Assembly: GCA_028023455.1 (NCBI GenBank)
Contig: JAQFVV010006274.1
Coordinates: 5,518,001-5,582,000, forward strand
Length of the DNA stretch: 64,000 nucleotides
Source of the DNA: Epiperipatus broadwayi
Lineage: Eukaryota > Onychophora > Udeonychophora > Euonychophora > Peripatidae
Direction of reading: 5' to 3'
Shown here in pieces: positions 12,351 through 25,140 of this stretch. Each line of letters starts with the position of its first letter. Position 1 is the stretch's first letter. The translations under genes and the position numbers were made by a program. The notes beneath the pieces were generated by a model. The model made no database searches, was not told the DNA's origin, and saw only the letters and a program-made list of their open reading frames with translations.

Positions 12351-14670
12351 CGGTAGATAATTAATATATACTTGATTCAGCTAATATCTATTAAAACAAT
12401 ATAAAATGGAAGAAATAAATTGAAGGTTAACTTAGAGTATGTTTAGTAGACTTACTATTGAGTTTAAAGGAGGTATTACCTAATGTTTAGAAGGAAAAAA
12501 AAAACATTAAATCTGTATATCTTGCTATGATTGTGAAATATGAACTTTGAATTCTATAATGAAACAAAGAGTGAAATAGATTTAAAATGAAAGTTTACCT
12601 TTGTGAACTAACATAGAAGGATATGAAAAGAAATGTCTATGTAAAAAAACAATTTTAATGAAAGTCTGGACTTATAGCAAGAAGTGATGATAAAAGAATT
12701 ATTGCACTTCTTAATTGGAGACAAAGAAATAAAAAGCTTTGACAGAAGTAACTTATTTTGAGGTAGAAGAATGGAAAAAAAAGTTGTTGTTTTTTTTTTT
12801 TTGCATAATTATGAGAAAGAAAACCTTGTAAAATATCTGTAGAAAAGTAATGGAGAGACTTGTTTTGCAGTTAGTTGCCATTAGTTGAAAATAATAGTGG
12901 GAAAAAATTAAATTACTCTTAAGTCATATTCTAAAAATACTTCTGCAATAGATTATCATATAAGTTTTATCTCCCACTTTAAATTAGCATTTTAGTAGAA
13001 TGAAAGTAGTTAGAGCTAATGATTGTTAAATCAAAACTCAATCCATAACTTTCAGATTTCAATGTTGCAGAACCTCTCAAAAATATAAACATTTAATTAT
13101 TATTAATAATTTTGCAAAACAATTAAAGCTTGATTAGAAAAAATAAAATATTCTTAAAAAATTTAGGATTAGTAGTTTATTATATATATATCAATTACTT
13201 ATAATTAAGTTGCATGAGTTTTAATCTCAAAGTGTTACATAAAAAAATTTTCTCGATTTTTATGCAAAAGGTATCGTGGTATATCCTATTGTGTAGGAGC
13301 TGATACTTTATTGTTTTACTTTGGGTTTTTTTTTTTCATTTTAAAAATGTAAGTATAGGTGTTTCATATGATTTGTATAATAATTAAGAAGTTATCAAGA
13401 TTTATTATCTATTTACCATTGAGAATGTGTATGAAAAACGTGCTTTTTTTTTTTTTTTGCCAGTATTCAGCATTAATATGTAAATTAATAAATAGCCTTC
13501 CATCATCTCTTTTGCATCTTTTCACAAATATATATATTTTTCCTTATTCTCCATTTTGGAATAACTAGTAACTATTCATTGATCAATATTGGATATGTAA
13601 TTGAATTGATTACAGACCAATTGCCAGAAAAAAATACTGACTTTTATTTTTTTTAAAAAACTCTAATTTGTGCTTATACTTGAAATCATGATTATGATAA
13701 GCTAATGTATATGTCTCTACATAACCAGGTCTATCATTATTATATATCTTATGTATCAAGTATCTAATTAATGCTTATGTGTAAGTTAGGTGTATATTGT
13801 GACAGGCATGTTTGATGTGGCCAAGCACAAGCTAAGATTAAATGACTAAATGGTCTAAAATATTTAAATAGCCATTAAAGAGGGGGAGGGGGTTATACAA
13901 TTTATACAAACAATATTCGTTATAAATTGAGAGAGAGAACTGTGGCGATAATATAAACTCACACACACATATGTTTAAAGCCGATATTTAAAGGCTTAGA
14001 AATATGCATTTGTAAATTTGATTTTTATTTATTTTTTTTATTATTTTTTTTTAAGGAAAAACGAACTCCAAAATGTAATTATAATTTTGAAGATTTTTGT
14101 TTTGTTTGTTAAAAAGAAATGCTAACACATGTATCTACAATTTGTCAATACATATTTATTTATTTTTTTTGTGAGTGCTGACAATCAATGTAAAAGAGAG
14201 AATTTAAAATACGGTTATTTAAAAATAATTTCAGAATCGGAGTTTTAATGGATGTTTTTCTCTTCAGTTGCGTTTGAGCGAGGGAGGGGGCCCATTGTCT
14301 TAAATTTAGAAAAAGCCTAAAGGCATTCTGGTTTCCTGTCCACTCTAAAATAATTTTAACTGGACAAAAGAGTTTAATTAATCTTGCGATAATGCGTGGC
14401 GAGAGTAATGTTCAAGTTATGAAAAACTTAACAAAAAAAACTTCGATTCTGATAATGTAATTAATCAAAAGTAAAAAGATGTTATCATTTCTTAATTGTG
14501 ATCTGAGTGGATATAAATAAAACTAATTGGAAATGAAATTTTTAGAGATCACTTGGGCGATTACATTGGTATGTTTTACAAATCGGCCAAACCAATTAGT
14601 AAAACTAAAACCGATTAATAAGAGCTAATTAATTTTTGTGTTGATGAGGGGATATCTGTTCTGAAGTTGC
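12351..14670. other. unassigned AT-rich spacer
   Basis: No motif, splice-bounded open segment or repeat family is recognised. Long T or A runs (for example near 12788 and 13443) and a purine-rich GAGGGGGAGGGGG stretch at about 13880 stand out. Short ORFs here lack any support. Confidence 0.5.
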
Positions 14671-14775
14671 GAGAGGGCAGTTGACTTTTGCTTTTCAAAG
14701 AGAGCACTTCACCTTTGCTTTTTCAAAGAGGAGTTTTACCATTACTTTTCAAAGAGAGCAGTTCACTTTCGTCTT
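14671..14775. repeat. short minisatellite, about 28-bp unit, 3.7 copies
   Basis: Four successive units start at about 14671, 14700, 14728 and 14754. The first three end in TTTTCAAA, and the common form is GAGAGCAGTTCACTTTTGCT plus that ending. The units differ from one another by several bases. Confidence 0.75.
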
Positions 14776-17700
14776 GCTGTTGCTAAGGCAAATCTTATTG
14801 GGAGCCTATTTCTAATTTTGGGAAGCTAATGCTATTCTAGAAACCATGTGAAGTCATGCAACTGTTTTATCATGCTGATTCTGATAGAATATAAGCTATA
14901 AGATTTATTCGAATAAAAAGAAATAATACTCATTCCGTCATCCTAAATCAACGGACATTAATTGAGGACTATCTATAGTGTTTAATATCCGTCTCTCCAA
15001 CTTAAAGATGTCAATCAAACATTTGCCTGCCTATGAAATGATTATGGAGTAGAAACCTACGTCAGTGCGTCCGTCCAGTTCCACTCCTGCCGTTCTTACA
15101 GAATGTAACAGCCAAGATCCCCAAACACCAAAGTGATGACGACTAATTCTACGAACTTATAGCACCGTCAAGTCCAGCTTTTGTTGCAGTTGATGAACAG
15201 ATAGACCGCCCACTCAAAACCCATAGAAGAACGAAGCCTACAAACTTTGTTGGATATACTATTTTTTTTTGTATATGTGTGTTTATTTTATAACAAGTTA
15301 ATGCCCACTTCATAAATATGTTTATGTAAGTACGCAACCCAATATATCTTGTATGTAACACTATTTTTTTTTTATTTGCTTTACACACTTGTGAGTTTAT
15401 ATCCACAGAGCACTATCTCTTCCATATTCTTTATTTAATATACTTTATTATAAAAAAAAAAAAAATGAAATTTCTTTTATTTAATCTAACCATTATCTCA
15501 ACAAGTATTTCCATATGCTTATAATTTGTTTTATAAATGATTTATGTATTATATGATTTTGTTTGTATATTTATTCAATTTGGGAACTTTAATTTTATAT
15601 TTATGTTATAAATGGTAGGGGGTATTGGGTTAATAAAAGATATTATAATTTAAAAGTGACTACTGCCATATATTTCATATTTTTTTCATCATTTACTTTC
15701 TCTAACCCCATATTAGTTAGTTATGCGAGTTTTCCGATCCCCAATTCTTTTAACTGAGTATAAGAGTACACTGAGCTAGCGAATGGGATACCTTCTTACT
15801 GGCTCCTAAATCTTTTTTTTCATGAGGGTACTTATTTATTATTTTTTTATGAATAATTATTTATCGGCATACATGTCCTAATATTATTTGAACTTGCATA
15901 TCCTTTCAGAAGGAGAGTTAAATTTCCTTCTGAGAGTGGCACGAGGGGTTGATTTAGAGTCATCCCCCAAAGGTATGTAAGAGTCAACCTTTTGATAAGT
16001 ATCTTCTGTGTCCATAGCACTGTTACGGTAAAGTTTTGAATTTCTTCTTACTCTGGCATGTCGCCATATTTTACCTCATGTTCGGTTTATGTGCATGCTC
16101 ATATTAACGCAGTAAACATTAAACGGTATAATATATATAAAGAATGGTGATTTGATTTGATTAATTTTAATTTTTTTTCCATGTTAAATATTCTTCTTTT
16201 CATTTCTCAGTCTAAGGTATGAAGCACATATCTACATGTAGATTATATTGAGACAAAAATATGTATATATTTTTATACATATATTGTACCGGGTTCGAAT
16301 ATGGGTTTTTCGAAACACCGGCCTCTTAGGCAGAGAAGAACATATTCGGAGAATATGTATGTCCAAACGATAGCTATAAAATATATAACTAGCGTTACAT
16401 TTCCAGGACATAGCTTCTTCTCGGCTGTTGAGTTCAACACCACGTTCAAAGCACTTTTTTTTGTTTGTGTATAAACATGGGCGCCAGTTAATTATCCAAG
16501 AATGAATAAATAACGCGCTTTGAGCAATGGCCACTAACTCAACGCCTAACATCCACGACTAGCTCAGCTGTTGGTAATCACTAACAGATTATACATAATT
16601 AGTGGTGAAAGAATTGATAAAAAGATTTGTAAAAGAATTGATAAAAAGAATTGACCGACAAATAGAGTTTAAATTTTAAGACAATTTATTAACTAACATT
16701 AATTTACTAAATTTAAATATCTTTATAAGTTTTTAACTAATATAACACACGCACATTTTAAATTAACACACTATAATATATATCTTATGAAAAGCATAAA
16801 TAATGTTTGACGTTTATAAATTTACAAACACGCACATCAATAGTTCATTTTATGCATGCTTATAGAGTTCAAATTACTTGTCTCTGGAGGCTTTACGAAT
16901 TAATGCAATGCAATGGCTATTATAGAAATAAGAATATTTAATATTATTACCTAGGATTTTGAACGTAGACTTAGGACTTCATTTCATTTGGTTACTGCTT
17001 TAAGTGAGAATACTTCCAGCCAGCTGGGACGTTTCCTTGATGAGTTTCATTATTTTTCATGATTATTATTATTGGAGACAATTAGATACTGATGGAGATT
17101 TTCTAAGATGTTACGCTGACATTATTTCATGGGCAGATCTTACTGTTTTCATCAGACTTCAGACTGTTGAGAAAACGTGTGTTCCCAAAAGCGGCTCAGC
17201 ACTGCATTTTGTTTCTGGATACAATTAACTCAACTGATTGTTCTCTCTTGACTTAACTGACTCAATTAATTTCTGAACTTCAACTCATTATCCAATAAAA
17301 TTTTACTATTTATACCTGCGAAGTGTTTTTCTTTTCGATATCCTCCGGCAATATCTGTTGTCGAAATTTCATTGATAATCCATTGACAACGTGTTTTGGA
17401 AGATTGTTTAATTAATAGCCATTGCCGTGTTTTTTAATGATAATCTTCTTTAACTTTCATTTATTTATAATATTTATTACGCATACATTTATTCTATTAT
17501 TGACAATCGCACATATATACGCACTTATATTACTAGTTTTAAGATTACTTTTTATTTAATTCGAATGAAAAGAGATTTGTATTTTTTAAACTTGAAATTA
17601 TATTTCAACTAATAATAATAAACTCTACTTCCTTTTTATAAAACTTTTAGTTTAACTTTTCTGATGCAAACTCCCTTTCCCACTTTTGATCAATTATTTT

Positions 17701-18170
17701 CTAACTTTTATTTCAAAACTAATGATAGAAAACTATTTGACTCTTATCTTTTTCGAAAACAAACTGTAATAAACTCTTCAACATTTAATTTTACGTTTTT
17801 CTTTTACGAAAGATTATTTTTAATATTTTTTTTAGATAAATTAGTATGTGCCAATTTCAATATTGGTACAATATATATAAACACTAACTAAATGAAATAT
17901 ATACAAAAAATTAATAGAATACAAAGAAAATTATTTGTATGTAAAACTGCTTTATTATACATTTGTTGATATGTCTGTTTTTTTTAACTCATCCCATTTT
18001 TTCGCTTTGTCTATAATATAGATGTTATTTTTATTTTTTTTACATTTTTTTTTTTTTTTTTGTTTTCCAAAATATATTTTATTATTGTTATTTTTTATTA
18101 TTATTATCATGTAAAGAATACTTTGGATGCTCTTATTGTCATGTGTACAATTTAGCATCGTCATTGAATA
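14776..18170. other. unassigned region with GC-richer islands
   Basis: Several stretches (about 15040-15240, 15900-16030, 16290-16560, 16990-17230, 17320-17420) are less AT-rich than their surroundings and carry ORFs of 70-106 codons on both strands. None has a recognisable domain, codon continuity or splice context. They may be worn transposon pieces. I saw no long direct repeat pair that would mark LTRs. Confidence 0.4.
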
Positions 18171-18179
18171 ATCATCTTA

Positions 18180-18605
18180 AGACTATGGGCTTGTATTTAA
18201 AATTATCTAAAGCATTTGACTTTATTCATCTATAATTCTTTTACATTGTTTATATTCATATGGTTTTTGGAGTCATTATCCTTCATGATTAAAAAGTTAT
18301 CTAAAAGAAAACAAACAACCAAAATTCATGCTGTTGTTAGTGATTTTAAGTTGATTCATCATGGAATTCCACATGGATCTGTACTCGGCCTAATATTATT
18401 TTTGATTTATGTAAATGATATTTTCACTTTGCTTTTGGATCCAGAAATTTATGGTTTTACTGATATTGCATTGTGTTGTAATGCTATTTCATATAATCTT
18501 CTTAAACAAATAAATAATAAGAATTTGACTTTAATTATTAACTGGCTTATGCTTAACTGCCTAACAGTCAGTCATAATAAAATGAAAGATATTCTTTTTT
18601 TTTAA
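18180..18605 (+). pseudogene. LINE reverse transcriptase fragment (Jockey/CR1-like)
   Basis: The open frame 18216-18605 carries HGIPHGSVLGLILFLIYVND, a near match to the reverse-transcriptase motif H-G-P-Q-G-S-V-L-G-P-L-L-F-L-I-Y-I-N-D of Jockey/CR1-type LINEs. It continues with a degenerate catalytic box (TDIALC where FADDTAL is usual, so both catalytic aspartates are altered) and WLMLNCLTVSHNKMK, corresponding to W-N-L-LN-K-K. Just upstream, in another frame, is LSKAFDFIH, the LSKAFDTI-H motif. The N-terminal palm, endonuclease and ORF1 are absent, so this is a 5'-truncated, dead copy. Loss of the catalytic pair is direct evidence of inactivity. The larger LINE at 29.3-33.1 kb is of the same general type. 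Confidence 0.8.
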
Positions 18606-19600
18606 TAAATACTTCTCATATTCACATAATATCTCCATTTGTTGTAAATATAAGGTTCATTGCATACCTGTGTGTTTGCTGACAATTGCTGTTATTTGAG
18701 TGTTTTTATTGCTTCTAAGTTATCTTAGTCAAGTCACATTGCTTATCTGTGTTATAAGTTGTGCTAGAGATTTGTTTTGTTATGTATTGAAATATTTGTC
18801 TAGATTGATTTTTGTTGACAATTTATGTTGTTTGATATCAAAATGTATTGCCTTATAGTATCTCTGTTGGGATATTATACTGTTTAGCTTCATTATGTAT
18901 CTTGCAAAATTGTACTACATTATTTTTAGTAAACTCAGATTGATTTCTGATTGTTATATTTATAATAATTCTTAAAAATAATCAGTTTAAAACAAAATTT
19001 CAATTTTAAAATTTTGTTTTAAATTGATTATTTTTAATTTTATATATAGAAATCAAGATTATGGATAAATTTTAACATTGAAATTTGATCATTTAAAGTA
19101 TAATCATTCTGGTATATTATCTGTTGTTAAACTATAAATATAGAATTATCATCATTAAGTGATTATTATTAATACTTGTTGAGTCAAAAACTTTCAATTG
19201 ATATTACCAGAATTTAATTTGGAAAGTAGTTATAGACAATTCAATTACAATGTATCAAATTACTTAATTTTGTTGTGGCTGTTTATTCATTAAATGTTGC
19301 TCATATCTCATTTTCTATATTTAAAAAATATTTAAACTTTAATTATTATGTTGCCGATAATTATTTTTATTTATTATTGTATTAACCTTTGTGAATTTAT
19401 TCACTATATGTTTTGCACATGATTAATGTATATATATATTTACAATTAATTTTAATAACTATTTCCTGTATTTAAAAAATCTTTGCAACTTTGATTATTG
19501 TATTGATGTCTTGTTTTTTTTTCTATTCATCTTTATAAATTTATTTGTTGTATGTTTTGCATATGATTAATGTATATATTGTACCGGTCAAAACATGTTT
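18606..19600 (+). other. probable LINE 3' flank with duplicated segment
   Basis: Downstream of the reverse-transcriptase fragment a segment of about 120 bp is repeated. ATGTTTTGCACATGATTAAT near 19410 recurs as ATGTTTTGCATATGATTAAT near 19552, and the sequence before each is also similar. A near-perfect 27-bp-arm hairpin lies at 18974-19035. This may be the 3' untranslated tail of the LINE, but nothing proves where that element ends. Confidence 0.4.
18974..19035. repeat. AT-rich hairpin
   Basis: Arms 18974-19000 and 19008-19035 are inverse copies (AATCAGTTTAAAACAAAATT against AATTTTGTTTTAAATTGATT) separated by about 7 bases. Confidence 0.8.
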
Positions 19601-20584
19601 ATCCATCTAACATGAGCTGGAACTCACAAAATGTACTTCAAACCCAGTCAAGCCCAAGATTTAGGTCAGGGACCAGCCTGAATTTGAACCCTCTCTAAGC
19701 CCCAGATCAAACACCAATGAGTAACATAATAGTGATGGCACATGAGAATTCATTTTAATCTGGCCGACTAGCAAAGCTGAGCAAAACAATGAGACATCTA
19801 TTACTATGACTAAACTAAAATATATATAAGCATGGCTGCAATATGTGAAAGTGGAGAAAAGAAGAATTCGAACTACTCAAATAAGTTAGACAATAAAAAT
19901 ATAGTTTAATATAATGACAACAATATTATACATTGTGAATTAATTATATACATTAGTGTGTGCGTGATTGAGCAAACAGTAGATGATTACAGTGTCATTC
20001 ACGCTATTATTTCTCATATGCTCTTTATTAGCTAAATAATATATATTATAAATAAACACACATTTTTGATGGGTTCAACATTAAGATGCCAATCGAATAT
20101 TAGAAAGAATTACATAATACTGCCATTAACGCTTTGATCTACGGTTCTGAAACATAGTGACTAACATATATATTTCTAGGAGCGTTCCGAAATTCATTAT
20201 ACGTACGATATAAATTATTTTTACACCATTGAGGTTGTGAAAATAAACAAAAGACAGTTGAAAGATTATATTTGAAACTATGACAAAATATTTAATGAAA
20301 AATTATTTTAACAATAGAAAGACGAACGCTTTATTTTTCCCAAGGCATACAGATACTCTTAAATATAGAAATAAGTTACGATGGTGAGATTGTATGATAA
20401 GATTGAAATAACATTAGTAATTAATCTAGCTATTAATATTTGGCATTGATATATATTTTGAGCAGTGCGCATTTTAATATTAGAGCATTAAAACTGAGTC
20501 ATGAAGCAAAAGAAATACTAATACGAATAAGTTTGCTGACATAATAGCCTAAAATAACAGGAAAAGTCGTGCTTCTGGACAAAA
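19601..20584. other. unassigned, possible LINE-tail traces
   Basis: Near 20130-20160 the plus strand reads LIYGSET, a phrase found in the C-terminal region of RTE-like LINE proteins (compare VLIYGSEIWTL at 25.5 kb on the other strand). The following 250 bases have no continuous frame, so I do not call an element. A less AT-rich block at 19580-19770 is unrecognised. Confidence 0.3.
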
Positions 20585-20768
20585 GATGAAGTGGATGGGC
20601 ATAGTGTGTGCCATACTTAGGGATCACCACCAGAGGCCTTTTTATATGAAGAAATGGATGGGCATAGTGTGTGCCAGACTTAGGGGTCAGTGCCAGGGGC
20701 CTTTTTATACGAAGTGATATGCATAGTGTGTGCCAAACTGACGGGATCATCACCAGAGGCATTTTATA
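20585..20768. repeat. minisatellite, about 62-bp unit, 3 copies
   Basis: Units start at 20585, 20647 and 20710. Each contains GCATAGTGTGTGCCA and ends in a TTTTATA stretch. The minus-strand ORF across it (20499-20762) encodes a threefold repeat centred on GTHYAHP-type strings and is best explained by the repeat, not as a gene. Confidence 0.85.
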
Positions 20769-21850
20769 CAGAATAAATAACGAGAAATCTATGGGTTCGA
20801 TCTTGTCACAACCCCCAGATTAAGAAGCACATATATATAAAACACGAAGATTGGCTAAATGTCAGTAATGCAGTATGAATGAATGTCTCTAACGACATTG
20901 AGTAAATTTTACTGCTTTAAAATAAATGCCCCTTGTTTGAATACTATAATTTAGACAAATAATACGCTATGCAGTTATATATATATATATATGGAGAGAG
21001 AGAGAGAGATTTTACTTAGTAACTAAAATAGTAAAATATTAAAATTTCCCTAATACGTTAAGATTTTATTTAGTAAAAGAAACATGAAGATTTACCCCTT
21101 CCCTTTTCTGTTATTTAAAATAAATCAATCCCATCTTCGTTGATTTTACAATAACTGAAATATTTAAATACAAGATTTGAAATTTTAAGAGTATGGAAAA
21201 TATAAGAAGACTGGCAGTTATAGAAAATAATTAATGGGTCACTCTTTCAGAATTGAATAAAACAAAACATTTTAAAAGATTTCAAAGCGTTAATTAGCTT
21301 AAGTTCTGGATTTGCCCCTGGTAGAAAATCCAGAGTTAAACAAATATATTTTTATAATAAACCAACATAAATAAAATGTTAACTCGTAAAAGAAATCTGG
21401 CGAGTATATTAATTAATAATGCATTGTTTTAAGTGGACGTTAAAAACCTTAATTTACGAAGGTTTACTTAAAAGAAAGAAAAGATTTTACAAAATTCAAC
21501 TTGTCAGATTGTTAGAGATTGGCAAAATAATAATAATAAAAGCATATATATAAAATCAATTAATAAATAACTATAAATAATTGACCGCACCAAACTTAAG
21601 GAAAGTTAAGAGCATATGAGAGAGAATTAAATAAAATAAATTACTTAAGAGCAAATTACATATTAAAACAAAAACAAAGTTAAATACATTAGAAGACATA
21701 TTGATAGATGAGTTAGGCTAGATTTAGTTTGCAGTGACGGCTTGAAAAGTTACCTGGCAATTTTAAGAGTCCGATTTAAAATATTGTACGTGCACAGCAA
21801 TTGAAATGAAAGTTCTTAAATAACTGCAAGCTTCTATTACCATTAAAGTT
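20769..21850. other. unassigned AT-rich spacer with microsatellite
   Basis: A (TA)n run followed by (GA)n lies at about 20976-21010. No other feature is visible. Confidence 0.5.
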
Positions 21851-21891
21851 TTTAGGTCGGGCTTTTACTTCCTCTTGGGCAGCAGAATAAG

Positions 21892-21970
21892 ATGGCCGCT
21901 GAAGATGATGACCCAATCGGGCCGAGAAGTGGTGGATTTACGGCTACATTATTTAAGTTTCAAGCGACGT
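21892..21970 (+). CDS. candidate first coding exon, function unknown
   Basis: A GC-richer island in AT-rich DNA reads ATGGCCGCTGAAGATGATGA from 21892, starting MAAEDDDPIGPRSGGFTATL. The start codon sits in AAGATGGCCGC, close to the YY1 motif often found over start codons of metazoan housekeeping genes. Just upstream, CTTTTACTTCCTCTT (21861-21875) combines an ETS-type ACTTCC core with a pyrimidine tract, also typical of TATA-less promoters. The frame is open for 38 codons to a stop at 22008. A plausible splice donor (GTAATA) at 21971 would end the exon in phase 1; GTGTAA at 21969 is an alternative. An overlapping longer ORF starting at 21875 is in another frame and looks incidental. I do not recognise the peptide. 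Promoter-like context and composition are what I see; that it is a gene start is inference. Confidence 0.4.
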
Positions 21971-22912
21971 GTAATACATTTACAATCAGTTCTCTCAATA
22001 ATAGCTAATCTAATCTGTTCTCAAAATTCAATCATTTTATACTTTTTCTTTATCGGTTGTTTTTGAAGATGCAACAAGATAATGTCCAAAATAAATTCAA
22101 ATCTATTTCCAGATTAGAAATAGATTTGACATGTTTATAACAAAAGTATCTCTAAACTTAATCCCATTTTAAGTAAAAAACTTTAATAAAAATACCTCCC
22201 CCAGATTAAAACAATAGTGTTTCCAACCTTTAATTATTTTTAGACAATCAACTGTAGCATCTTCCATATTGGATTTTATAAAAATATACAGTTTAATAGA
22301 AAAAGTACTTTAAAAAGAAAAAGTTTAAAAATGACGTATAATAAAATATTTAAATCAATATTGTTAGTAAGTTTTTGCTCCTATATATATATATTTGAAT
22401 CGCACCTATAATACTTTAATAAAAAAGAACTAATAATTAATAATAGAATTAATAAAAAAATGTTATTGAAAGTTAAAATTGATAAATTTAGGCGCGCATT
22501 TCAAATATATACATGACAAAAGGAGCGGGATAAGATGTAGGATTTAAATATAGGTTAGTAGGTAGAAACATGAAGCACAATCTTAAGCTAAGATTGACTG
22601 CTTCAATATATATTATATTCTTGTTACTAGGGGATTTCAATATGACATATTACAAAATCATCACTAAATAGTTACACATTCTTGCATTCCAACTTATGAG
22701 TGAAGGGGTTTTGCCTGAAAATTCTGTCTTCTTTAATAATAGCAGACATTTGTCTCTAATAGGCTTATTTTTTTTTATCTCTGGCCTTACATTACTTATT
22801 AGCTTATCTCAAAAATTCATTGTTTTCTTGATGTTGCAGCACTTATATATATATATATTGTAATAATGTCCAAAATACAAGGAATAAATCCTTTATGTTG
22901 CTTTTGCAAATT
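21971..22912. other. unassigned AT-rich spacer
   Basis: A short dyad TAAATCTATTTC-type sequence near 22090-22130 (AAATCTATTTCCAGATTAG then GAAATAGATTT) and (TA)n runs near 22383 and 22843 are the only structures seen. Confidence 0.45.
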
Positions 22913-23677
22913 AAAAATAAATTCTAGATATTATATAGAATAAATATCTTTATCTAACAACAAAATAATATATGACAATATCTATAATATTATCATATAA
23001 TTATAACATATAAAAGCTCTTTTCGGAAATTTTTAAATTTTTGCCCTTTTCAATATGTCTACACTATAAAAATAACCTATATTGCATACATAGTGATATC
23101 TACCGGCTCTATAAAATTAACACAAGCCTATAATTTATGCTTTGATATCTTTATAATAACACATTATATAACCCTCCATTAATTTTTCATTATCCAATTA
23201 TTAATTAAATTAATTGACAGATCTGCATTATATGTTCATTACTTAAAATATGGACATAGAATAGATTGTGTTACGAATATAAGTCCATTAAATTATATTA
23301 AAAAAAATTAATAGAAGGAAGATATATGAAACCAATTACATTAATTATAATAAAAATAATTGTATGAACATTTATAAAATGTCAGTTAATTTAACTAATA
23401 ATTGGATAATGAAAAATGAATGGGTTATATAATATGTGTTATTATAAAGATATTATAGGCTTGTGTTAATTTTATATAGAGTCGGTAGATGTCCCTATGT
23501 ATGCAATATAGGTTATTTTTGTAGTTAAGACATATTGAAAAGGGCAAAAATTTACAAAAATGCTGAAAAGAGCTTTTATATATTATAATTATATGATTAT
23601 ATTACAGATATTGTCATATATTATTTTGTTGTTAGATAAAGATATTTATTCTATATAATATCTAGAATTTATTTTTA
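22913..23677. repeat. fold-back element, 300-bp arms
   Basis: Left arm 22913-23221 and right arm 23380-23677 are inverse copies with scattered mismatches, around a loop of about 158 bp. Matching landmarks are AATTCTAGATATTATATAG against CTATATAATATCTAGAATT and the shared GACATATTGAAAAGGGCAAA read on opposite strands. No coding content and no clear target-site duplication. Confidence 0.88.
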
Positions 23678-25140
23678 TTGTAACAATGTGTATATATATG
23701 AGTTACATGATTTTTTAAAATAAAATTATATTTAAATATTTAATAGTTTGAAGAAAGAAAAAAAAGTTAAAAGTACAAATATTGGGAAATAGGTTAAAAT
23801 ATTAATTATAACTTATCTTTCTTTTCTTTTCTGTATTTTAATATAATCCTTTCAAAAATACTTTTAATTGGAAACAAATTTTGTATAGTATGTAATCAGT
23901 TCTAGAGATAAGATTCCAGACTGGTTAAATAAACAATATTCACCAAATTTTCTATGTAATTAAAAAAATAAGGTAATGAAAAATATAACTAATTAAAGAT
24001 AGAAAAAATAAAGATCAAAAGAATTGATAATGTGGGTAACAAATCGAGCAGTGGGCGGAGTCGGAGGGTATATATATTAAAATCGTGTTCAGGAACCATT
24101 AGAAGCAAAAGAAGAAAGCCAGTTGATTGACCAAGGAGCCTATATGCCAGCTAAAATGATCCAGCAGGATGAAACAATATTTATCCAGTCATGTTGATAG
24201 AAAAATGCATGACTAGACTAAAAAGCTGAGTGTTTGTTTTTTTCCACCGCCATTCTCCTGAGCATCATTAGCCAGATGCTGTGATATATATCTCCGACTT
24301 GCCTTTTGCCGATCTTTATACCTGCCATGAACTGAATCTAGGGAATCAAACCTAGCCTTAGTTCACTAAACCAGGAAGAAGCATCCAACTACCAAGGGAA
24401 GTCCATTATGAATCTGACAGGATCAGAAGACAAGGGTGATTACCCAGATAATATATAAAAATCCTAGGTAAATATTGTTTAGATGTCTTGATAAACTTTT
24501 AAATTTTATTTCAAGAGTGAACTTTTAAAATTTATTTCTAGCTAGAACTCTTGAAATATCATTTCTATTTATTAATTTTAAAATATATGGATGTTTGAAA
24601 ATATTATAGTTTTAATAAGTATTCATATTTGTGTTTTAAATGTTAAATATTTCTTATATGTTTTTCTTTTATCTTTTAATAAATATGTATAAATTATTAC
24701 TTTGATTTATGTTTCTCTCACTTTACCTATGATTAAATAGACAATTTTATTTAAATATTCTGTGTTGCCGATCTCATGTTAATAGCTAATCATGGGTCAT
24801 GTGTTTGAAGTGTGTTAATGTCATCTCATGGAGTCCAGTCCAATGGCTAAATGGTGCCCATAGGGTTTACACCCATTATAAATATCCCCATGAGATGTGT
24901 CAATGCCACTTGCAGTAGAGGGGAGTACCTCGATCTGGAAAAGCAACCATTGTTTTAATATTTTTATTAAATCTCAGTCTGACCAGGGGTATGATTAATA
25001 TGTAAGTATTAATCATATTTTACTCCTCAGCTTGAATAACAGGTCTTGAAATAGCGTTTAAAGATTAGTATGATATCATAAAGTAAAATAATAATTAAGT
25101 AGACTTAGAATAGATTGTAAAGGAAATTATTAAAATCCTG
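23678..25140. other. spacer with two GC-richer noncoding blocks
   Basis: Block one (about 24035-24440) includes GGGCGGAGTCGGAGGGTATATATA, a GC-rich stretch running into a TATA-like sequence, followed by unrecognised sequence with no long ORF. Block two (about 24770-24990) contains an inverted pair, ATGTCATCTCATGG near 24818 and CCATGAGATGTGTCAAT near 24888, that could fold an RNA of about 90 bases. Neither block matches an RNA family I know. The first may be an LTR or promoter piece. Confidence 0.35.

Noticed and set aside
15149-15406. 85-codon minus-strand ORF ending KAGLDGAISS at its C-terminus.
   Set aside because: No family similarity; the middle is translation of T-rich sequence. Possibly a worn repeat.
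16285-16305. GGGTTCGAATATGGG on the plus strand, resembling a polymerase III B box.
   Set aside because: No A box at the required distance upstream and no tRNA-like fold.
16232-16552. 106-codon minus-strand ORF, one of the longest not tied to a repeat.
   Set aside because: No recognisable domain, no splice or promoter context, and the 3' half is low-complexity translation of AT-rich DNA.
20499-20762. 87-codon minus-strand ORF with a threefold amino-acid repeat.
   Set aside because: Explained by the 62-bp tandem DNA repeat; unit lengths (62, 63, 59) are not kept in frame by selection.
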